From: Candidatus Enterococcus moelleringii
GTDB taxonomy: Bacteria; Bacillota; Bacilli; Lactobacillales; Enterococcaceae
Reading direction: 5' to 3'
Assembly (NCBI RefSeq): GCF_017377575.1
Contig: NZ_JAFREM010000020.1
Location: 1 to 64,000 of the forward strand
Length of the DNA: 64,000 nucleotides
Positions 59,181-64,000 of this stretch are shown piece by piece; position 1 is the stretch's first letter; every line of letters begins with the position of its first letter. The position numbers were made by a program, and so were the translations under genes. The notes under the pieces are model-generated. The model worked only from the letters and a program-made list of their open reading frames with translations, did not search any database and was not told the DNA's origin.

Positions 59181-60197
59181 TTACTCCGCCAACCGAATCT
59201 CCATGTCGAAATCTTCCTCCTGCTGACTGACAAATGCTTCAAAGGCAGGATCGGTGATTTGGCCAAGACGGTGCAGCTCATCATAGGTACCGACTTCGCC
59301 GTAGTAAACAAACAGACTTTGGCTGTCGGAATTATAATCAAGAGCGCCGCTTACTGGTGTATCACCGGGCATTCCGTCGATCGCCAATTCATAATCCAGC
59401 TCGGTATATTTCTCCGGATAGCCATCCATGAAGGTTTGGAAGGTCAAGGTTTGTGGCAAATGGGTCAAAAAATCCTGACCGGTTACAGTATCGTTGATAA
59501 AACCGGCAAAGGTATTCTCGCCTACTTGCACTTGAATCGGTGTGCCTTCCTCGTTGGCAGTCGACGAACCATCCAGCGAAATATCCTGCAGGAAAGTTTC
59601 AACAGCTTCAGCCTCTATTTGGCTTGAAGTCAAATTCAACCCCGGTAGAATGTTGGATTCTGGCACCTGCTCAGCCAATTGCGTTTGAATTCCAGCAATT
59701 ACGTCTTCATCTACTACTGCACTGGTGCTGAAAGGAATGATATTTTTTCCTGCCAACTCATCTGCATGCTGCGCCAAGAAGGACTGGATCGGATACGCAG
59801 CCTCATCGCTCCAAATCGGAAAGCCGACTAAAATCGTTTGGTAGTCCGCCACATTTTCTGGCACATTGGTTAATTCATCGAATTGGTTGTTGGCTTGCTG
59901 CTCTGCCACCCGATCGTTGATTCCTGAATTGTCGTCCTCCGGATAAGCGTTGGCGGCATCAATGCGTGCTAATTCCAAATTGCCAGAAGAACCAATCAGC
60001 TCCGCCAACTCATGAGTATTGTTAGTTAGCGAATAATACACCACTAGTGTGTCGTCTGGATTTAACGCACTGTTCCCGGTTGCCGGCAGACTGTTGTCTG
60101 TCTCAACGGCTTCTTCATTGTTGGAACAGCCGGCCAGAAAAACCACCAGCATTAGGCTTGCTGCTACTATTAATAAACTTCGTAAATTCTTTTTCAT
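59181..60197 (-). CDS. flavodoxin-cyclophilin-like fusion lipoprotein
   Basis: About 338 aa. Lipobox LAGC (Cys around 24), a flavodoxin domain (about 45-205: LVVYYSLTNNTHELAELIG, ILVGFPIWSDEAAYPIQSFL) and a C-terminal cyclophilin-like domain (about 220-330: IQVQVGENTFAGFIND, FVYYGEVGTYDELHRLGQI). Flavodoxin should bind FMN; the second domain has the G/S-x-Y-W-type strands and final GQI typical of the cyclophilin-like fold. AGGA 6 nt before the ATG at 60197 decides the start. Related to the lipoproteins at 21600 and 28377 and, in its second half, to 15447. Confidence 0.85.
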   Translation of the reverse strand: MKKNLRSLLIVAASLMLVVFLAGCSNNEEAVETDNSLPATGNSALNPDDTLVVYYSLTNNTHELAELIGSSGNLELARIDAANAYPEDDNSGINDRVAEQQANNQFDELTNVPENVADYQTILVGFPIWSDEAAYPIQSFLAQHADELAGKNIIPFSTSAVVDEDVIAGIQTQLAEQVPESNILPGLNLTSSQIEAEAVETFLQDISLDGSSTANEEGTPIQVQVGENTFAGFINDTVTGQDFLTHLPQTLTFQTFMDGYPEKYTELDYELAIDGMPGDTPVSGALDYNSDSQSLFVYYGEVGTYDELHRLGQITDPAFEAFVSQQEEDFDMEIRLAE

Positions 60198-60318
60198 GCA
60201 CATTCCTGCTTTCTTTATCGATTGAATGTAGCATATGCCTTAACCTGAAGGTGAACTCAACGGCAATTTTTCCTTCGTAAGGATTTCTTAATGATTTAGC
60301 ATTTCTAAAAAAATTAGA

Positions 60319-60352
60319 CAAAAAAATAGAGAAGCCCTCGTTTCGGCTTCTC
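60319..60352 (-). terminator. Rho-independent terminator of the paralog operon
   Basis: GAGAAGCC pairs with GGCTTCTC over an eight-base loop on the minus strand, followed by a U run. Confidence 0.85.
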
Positions 60353-60367
60353 CATCCACTATTTTTC

Positions 60368-60814
60368 CTAAATCACATTCAACTTACGGCGACGGATTTT
60401 TTCCTCTTTAACCGCCTCTTCCATTTCCCGATCACTCCAAGGAACCAGTATTTTTGACTCCCCTTCAATCAACATGAGGCCTTTTTCACAGCTGATGGAG
60501 ATGAGATTAGTGACACATGTGCTGACTGCATCCTCCTCTTCAATCTCACCCATATAGGTAAAATCATGGTCCTTGATTTCATCACAATCTTCAAAATAAT
60601 CTTCAAACCGGCTTTCAGGATCGTACTCATCAAAATCCGAGGGTGTATTCATTTTTTGAACAACTGCCCTCATCTCCATCGGAAGTCTTTCGTGATTACT
60701 TTTTTTAATACTCAAAATATCGGTAATTACCCATACGCCGCCATCATTTCTATCATCGACGAAGCTGCCGATCTTGATATTTCCTCTAAAATAAATCGTA
60801 ATAATATCCTGCAT
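60368..60814 (-). CDS. tandem family protein A (unrecognised, PWSxxxM tail)
   Basis: 148 aa. Starts MQDIITIYFRGNIKIGSFV; the first half has VWVITDILSIK and the second MGEIEEEDAVSTCVTNLISI, two copies of one motif. The C-terminus is VPWSDREMEEAVKEEKIRRRKLNVI-like, shared by all five. Acidic middle (DFDEYDPESRFEDYFED). No signal peptide, no membrane segment and no known family. Last of the five-gene operon, 36 nt after protein B. Confidence 0.65.
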   Translation of the reverse strand: MQDIITIYFRGNIKIGSFVDDRNDGGVWVITDILSIKKSNHERLPMEMRAVVQKMNTPSDFDEYDPESRFEDYFEDCDEIKDHDFTYMGEIEEEDAVSTCVTNLISISCEKGLMLIEGESKILVPWSDREMEEAVKEEKIRRRKLNVI

Positions 60815-60850
60815 ACCTGCGCCCTCATTTCTATCTTAACATTTTACGCT

Positions 60851-61309
60851 TTATTCATTGGCCGCGCCGTCGATCACATCGAAGGTACTGAGCCGGTCCT
60901 TTTTAACCGCCGCTTCCATCTCTTCTTGACTCCAAGGTGGCAGATCGAAATCCTCACATTCCATAAACAAATCCCCCTGCTTGCAGCTAAGCGATAAAAT
61001 ATTCGTCTGGATGAAAGTTATTCCATCATCCCCTACAATCGTCTCGCCTAGCTTCAAAAAATATTCTCCGGTTGTTCGACAGTTTAGGTAATCCATCTCA
61101 ACAGTCGTTACCGGATCCTCCTCTGCATCATAATCCGCCACCGTTCCGACGATTTGAACAATCAGTTCCATCCATAGCTGGTAATCTTCATTCTTACATT
61201 TTCGGATTTCCAAAATGCGGGTAACCACTCCCAGCCTGCCATCATCCAAGGTCAAGGTATCCCCCACAGAAAGGTCACCACTTATATAAATTACCACTTG
61301 CTCTTGCAT
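60851..61309 (-). CDS. tandem family protein B
   Basis: About 152 aa. Starts MQEQVVIYISGDLSVGDTLT; first motif DGRLGVVTRILEI, second LGETIVGDDGITFIQTNILSL followed by CKQGDLFM, then PPWSQEEMEAAVKKDRLSTF. Its ATG at 61309 follows AGGTGG; the in-frame ATG at 61345 overlaps the preceding gene and gives residues not shared by the paralogs. Acidic subtype, like A and D. Confidence 0.65.
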   Translation of the reverse strand: MQEQVVIYISGDLSVGDTLTLDDGRLGVVTRILEIRKCKNEDYQLWMELIVQIVGTVADYDAEEDPVTTVEMDYLNCRTTGEYFLKLGETIVGDDGITFIQTNILSLSCKQGDLFMECEDFDLPPWSQEEMEAAVKKDRLSTFDVIDGAANE

Positions 61310-61328
61310 CCTTCTCACCCACCTGCTA

Positions 61329-61805
61329 TCAGCTGTTTTTGCCAATTAATTTAAAGGTTGTTAAGCGTTTCTTTTTGGCTGCCCGCCGCATGTCCTCGTC
61401 ACTCCAAACCGGAAAAATCTGGACACTGCAGGTCATAATTAAATCCTGATAATTATGACCAGTGTAGGTAACCGAGACAATTTTTGATATGTACCCTAAC
61501 AAACCATCCTGTTCAAACGATAGCAGCACGACATCGCCAACTTGAAGGAAAGGATTCTCCTCGGTTTCCACTCCTCCTGGGTAGCGCCGTTGATACCTGT
61601 CCCATTCGCCATACCAAGGATCAAACTTATGAAGTACCGACTTTGTGCCATACTCCTGAGCGATCACTCGTACTTTCATTCGGTCTTCAGACATATATTC
61701 AACTAGATTCACCACATTGGTGATTACGTACAGCTTGCCATCAGATTCTATGGTCTCACCGATTTCTATGTAGCCTGTTCGTTCTAAAATAAACACTTTT
61801 TGCAT
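61329..61805 (-). CDS. tandem family protein C
   Basis: About 158 aa. Starts MQKVFILERTGYIEIGETIE; first motif DGKLYVITNVVNLVEY, a middle part with VIAQEYGTKS and YQRRYPGG, second motif VGDVVLLSFEQDGLLGYISK, then VWSDEDMRRAAKKKRLTTFK. Basic subtype, like E. GGAGAGGAC lies upstream of the ATG. Third in the operon by transcription order. Confidence 0.65.
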   Translation of the reverse strand: MQKVFILERTGYIEIGETIESDGKLYVITNVVNLVEYMSEDRMKVRVIAQEYGTKSVLHKFDPWYGEWDRYQRRYPGGVETEENPFLQVGDVVLLSFEQDGLLGYISKIVSVTYTGHNYQDLIMTCSVQIFPVWSDEDMRRAAKKKRLTTFKLIGKNS

Positions 61806-61838
61806 AACCAACTGTCCTCTCCTGCTTAAATCCTTTAT

Positions 61839-62297
61839 TTAACTATCGGATGCTGAACTTCCTTCAATTACATCAAATTTCCCCACGCGATTGTGTTTTA
61901 CAAAGCGCTGCATTTGCTCCTGACTCCAAGGCTTGATTAACGTGGCTTCGATTACCATAATCAAGTCCCCTTCTTCGTATTTTATATCCAAAATATTCGT
62001 GATCATCCCGCATAAACCTTCATCATTATAGACCTCGCCAATTCGTTCAAACACCAGCGGGTCAGTTACCTTTGATAGATCATAGCGTTCCACAAAGGTA
62101 AATACCGGTTCGTAATCATCGTAATCTGACGCAGCCCCCACCATTTGGCAAACGGCATCAATTTCTAAAAAATCGGGATAATCCGTCGATTCTTCCATCA
62201 AGAAAATATGGGTGATGACAAACTGCTTCCCATCATGTTCCACTACTTCGCCGGTAAAGGCGGCGGTTTTTCGATAGAGTGTGATTATCTCCTGCAT
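61839..62297 (-). CDS. tandem family protein D
   Basis: About 152 aa. Starts MQEIITLYRKTAAFTGEVVE; first motif DGKQFVITHIFLM, acidic middle (SDYDDYEPVFTFVERYD), second motif IGEVYNDEGLCGMITNILDI with EEGDLIM, then KPWSQEQMQRFVKHNRVGKF. Acidic subtype. Lies 29 nt after protein E. Confidence 0.65.
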   Translation of the reverse strand: MQEIITLYRKTAAFTGEVVEHDGKQFVITHIFLMEESTDYPDFLEIDAVCQMVGAASDYDDYEPVFTFVERYDLSKVTDPLVFERIGEVYNDEGLCGMITNILDIKYEEGDLIMVIEATLIKPWSQEQMQRFVKHNRVGKFDVIEGSSASDS

Positions 62298-62326
62298 GTT
62301 CCCCATCCTTTCACAAAACTAGATTC

Positions 62327-62773
62327 TCAGCCTTGCCCGTCGATCACTTTAAAGGTGGCTAGACGTTCTTTTTTGACTGCTCGTTTCATCTCTTCCTCAC
62401 TCCAAGGGACAAAGCGTTGAAGTGAGTAGTGCACCGTAAGTTCCTCCTGCTCCGGTTTGACAAATAGAATCTGACTAACGAAGCCGCACTTTTCTTTGGA
62501 GATGGGATAGGCTTGCCCCGCTTCGTCATAGGTCTTGCCTCGGCGGTCTTTTCCTTCGAGATAGCGTTTTTCGTACTGATAAAAACGTCCAACATCGTCA
62601 TATTCTGCTGGAAGTCCATACTGCTGGGCTACCACCTCCAGCTGCAGGTGCCCTTCGCGGTCGCATGCCAGGATTTTCACCATGTGGGTGATTACAAACA
62701 GCTTGCCATCATACTTAAATACTTCGCCAACTCTGGCGGCCCCTGAGCGTTTTATTGTGAATAGCGCTTGCAT
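62327..62773 (-). CDS. tandem family protein E
   Basis: About 148 aa, first gene of the operon. Starts MQALFTIKRSGAARVGEVFK; first motif DGKLFVITHMVKIL, middle VVAQQYGLPAEYDDVGRFYQ and EKRY, second motif CGFVSQILFVKPEQEEL, then VPWSEEEMKRAVKKERLATF. Basic subtype, like C. GGAGGG lies 8 nt before the ATG at 62773; the in-frame ATG at 62797 is rejected. Promoter at 62848-62876. Confidence 0.65.
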   Translation of the reverse strand: MQALFTIKRSGAARVGEVFKYDGKLFVITHMVKILACDREGHLQLEVVAQQYGLPAEYDDVGRFYQYEKRYLEGKDRRGKTYDEAGQAYPISKEKCGFVSQILFVKPEQEELTVHYSLQRFVPWSEEEMKRAVKKERLATFKVIDGQG

Positions 62774-62799
62774 TTTCTCATCCCTCCGATGCTGCAACC

Positions 62800-62825
62800 T
62801 GCTGGATTTTACTTCTTATCCAGCA
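62800..62825 (-). other. leader hairpin of the paralog operon
   Basis: TGCTGGAT (62800-62807) pairs perfectly with ATCCAGCA (62818-62825) within the 5' untranslated region of the first gene. There is no T run, so it is more likely an mRNA-stabilising or protein-binding structure than a terminator. Confidence 0.5.
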
Positions 62826-62847
62826 TTTTGATAGTGCTTACTCTGAT

Positions 62848-62876
62848 ATCATACAAAAAAGCGGCGCGGCTGTCAT
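62848..62876 (-). promoter_or_regulatory. promoter of the five-gene paralog operon
   Basis: On the minus strand: -35 ATGACA (62876-62871), 17-nt GC-rich spacer ending TTTTTTG, and -10 TATGAT (62853-62848), about 75 nt upstream of the first ATG. Confidence 0.6.
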
Positions 62877-63000
62877 GCTATTTTTCGATATTTTAGTTAG
62901 TTTTTTACCAATACCAGGATCATTTTGTTGAATCTAAGTTTCATTATAAAAAAGTGGGTTTGTCTCCACAAAAAAGTCGCTATTTATGACTATTAGAAAA

Positions 63001-63040
63001 ACCCCTTTGCATCCTGTCATCGATGCAAAGAGGTTGATTT
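63001..63040 (-). terminator. Rho-independent terminator of the AKR gene
   Basis: CTTTGCATC pairs with GATGCAAAG on the minus strand, with U-rich sequence after it; it follows the stop at 63046. Confidence 0.75.
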
Positions 63041-63045
63041 TAAGT

Positions 63046-64000
63046 TTAAGTATGTCCGACAATTTTGTGGGGAATATACGGTTCTTCTAAATAAAGTACG
63101 TCTTCCGGCGCCAGCTTGAAGTCCACAGCTGCCACCGCACTTTCGATGTGACTCATCTTAGTCGCACCCACCACTGGCGCGGCAACTGGTTCTTTTTGCA
63201 GCAGCCAGCCTAGAGCGATGTTCACACGGCTAGTTTCGTATTTTTCCGCTAGCTCAGCCACACGATCAATAATGACTTGATCCATTTCGGCGGTTTCGTC
63301 GTACTTGGCCTTTTGGGCCTGATCGGTGGTGCTGCGAGAAGTTGCGGTGGAAGAATCTCGCACCAAACGACCAGATGCCATTGGGCTGTAAGGCGTTAAA
63401 GCGATTTTTTCTGACAGGCAGTAAGGGATCATTTCCCGTTCTTCTTCCCGATAAATCAGATTTAAGTGATTTTGCATGGAAACAAACTTGGTCCAGCCGT
63501 TTTTCTCAGCGACATTGTTGGCTTTTTGGAACTGGTAGGCATACATAGCTGATGCCCCGATGTAGCGAGCTTTTCCGGCTTTCACCACATCATGCAAGGC
63601 CTCCATCGTTTCTTCAATCGGGGTAAACGGGTCCCAGCGATGAATCACGTACAAATCCACATAATCCGTCTGCAGCCGTTGCAGGCTTTGATCGATTTGC
63701 GACATGATGGCTTTGCGAGAAAGTCCTTGACCATTAGGGCCATCGAACATTTTTTGATGAACTTTAGTTGCCAGCACGATCTCGTCGCGCTTGGCAAAAT
63801 CTTTCAAGGCCTTGCCCAAGATTTCTTCACTGCGGCCTAACGAATATACATTGGCGGTGTCAAAAAAGTTGATCCCTAAATCCAACGCCCGCTGAATCAA
63901 CGGCCGGCTTTCGTCTTCCTCCAGTACCCACTTATGTATCCAGTTTTTGGGATCGCCAAAGCTCATACTGCCAAGACAGATGCGAGAGACGTCCATTCCG
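63046..64000 (-). CDS. aldo/keto reductase, 5' end outside window
   Basis: At least 317 aa. DVSRICLGSMSFGDP, FFDTANVYSLGRSEEILG, ATKVHQKM, YVIHRWDPFTPIEETM and VVGATKMSHIESAV are AKR11/12-type motifs, with the catalytic D, Y, K and H visible. The sequence reads GMDVSRICLG at the window edge; in this family about 10 more residues precede it, so the ATG at 63996 is internal and the start lies beyond 64000. It is preceded by a terminator and appears separate from the paralog operon. Confidence 0.9.
   Translation of the reverse strand, partial: GMDVSRICLGSMSFGDPKNWIHKWVLEEDESRPLIQRALDLGINFFDTANVYSLGRSEEILGKALKDFAKRDEIVLATKVHQKMFDGPNGQGLSRKAIMSQIDQSLQRLQTDYVDLYVIHRWDPFTPIEETMEALHDVVKAGKARYIGASAMYAYQFQKANNVAEKNGWTKFVSMQNHLNLIYREEEREMIPYCLSEKIALTPYSPMASGRLVRDSSTATSRSTTDQAQKAKYDETAEMDQVIIDRVAELAEKYETSRVNIALGWLLQKEPVAAPVVGATKMSHIESAVAAVDFKLAPEDVLYLEEPYIPHKIVGHT

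Noticed and set aside
60236-60266. MerR-type promoter before the flavodoxin-cyclophilin fusion gene
   Set aside because: TTGCCG and a GAGTTCACC spacer are present, but the hexamer at 19 nt is AAGGCA and the better TATGCT is 25 nt away. Not counted in the regulon without data.

Overview
The window looks like chromosomal DNA of a low-GC Gram-positive bacterium of the order Lactobacillales, most like an enterococcus or a close relative. This rests on the moderate GC content, AGGAGG ribosome sites, many T-tailed hairpin terminators, LytTR/HPK10 two-component systems, Axe-Txe (YefM-YoeB) and HicB proteins and lipoprotein signal peptides. The genus is an inference: there is no rRNA, tRNA or marker gene. 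The window has no phage block. It is mainly a mosaic of small transporter, stress and regulator operons.

Layout. 1-475: one end of a CRISPR array with subtype I-B-like 29-bp repeats, no cas genes in view, and a possible leader at 476-660. 702-4184: an ABC ATPase, an AIM24-family protein and a large lipid-linked glycan flippase. 4230-8872: small membrane proteins, then an ABC exporter operon ending in its own TetR gene, with two palindromic operators over the promoter. 8978-11357: two CPBP membrane protease paralogs around an arginase-family gene. 11374-15863: a DUF1576 membrane protein, two alpha/beta hydrolases and a cyclophilin-like protein. 15905-22295: a DUF4405 membrane protein, MerR, aldo/keto reductase, MFS exporter, RibD/DHFR-like reductase and a flavodoxin-like lipoprotein. 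22353-28310: a class B PBP, a BcrA-type ABC exporter with its two-component system, and a second MerR. 28377-30195: a second flavodoxin lipoprotein, a HicB remnant and a YefM-YoeB toxin-antitoxin pair lying between two 85-bp direct repeats. 30516-34944: a four-gene operon (HAD, MFS, O-acetyltransferase, HisJ-type PHP) divergent from an AraC regulator. 35101-40242: orphan HicB, Old Yellow Enzyme, two overlooked small ORFs, an XRE-membrane regulator and an ABC-2 exporter. 40519-43318: a LytTR/GHKL system beside a zinc-ribbon membrane protein. 44236-50850: a cystathionine gamma-synthase-type enzyme, MerR/AKR/MerR-like operon, LysR, phosphatase, GNAT and TetR. 51295-54885: an unknown 380-aa protein with a basic tail and another Bcr-type ABC operon with a DUF4097 protein. 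55111-56507: an IS3-family element. 57032-60197: a second LytTR/GHKL pair and a flavodoxin-cyclophilin fusion lipoprotein. 60368-62773: five tandem paralogs of an unrecognised family. 63046-end: a partial aldo/keto reductase.

Two regulatory themes tie distant genes together. First, at least six promoters (16681, 16876, 20681, 21492, 29177, 30360; probably also 48849) have a 19-bp spacer holding a GAGT..ACTC-type dyad. This is the hallmark of MerR-activated promoters. They drive reductases, flavodoxin-like lipoproteins, an exporter and a DUF4405 membrane protein, so a redox or electrophile-stress regulon is likely. Second, near-identical 18-bp palindromes (TAAAYG..TTCGTTTA) lie in the promoters of the TetR gene at 50272, the GNAT operon and the Old Yellow Enzyme gene 14 kb away, suggesting one TetR regulon.

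The best candidate for something undescribed is the operon of five tandem paralogs at 60368-62773. Each protein appears to be an internal duplication followed by a conserved PWSxxxM tail.
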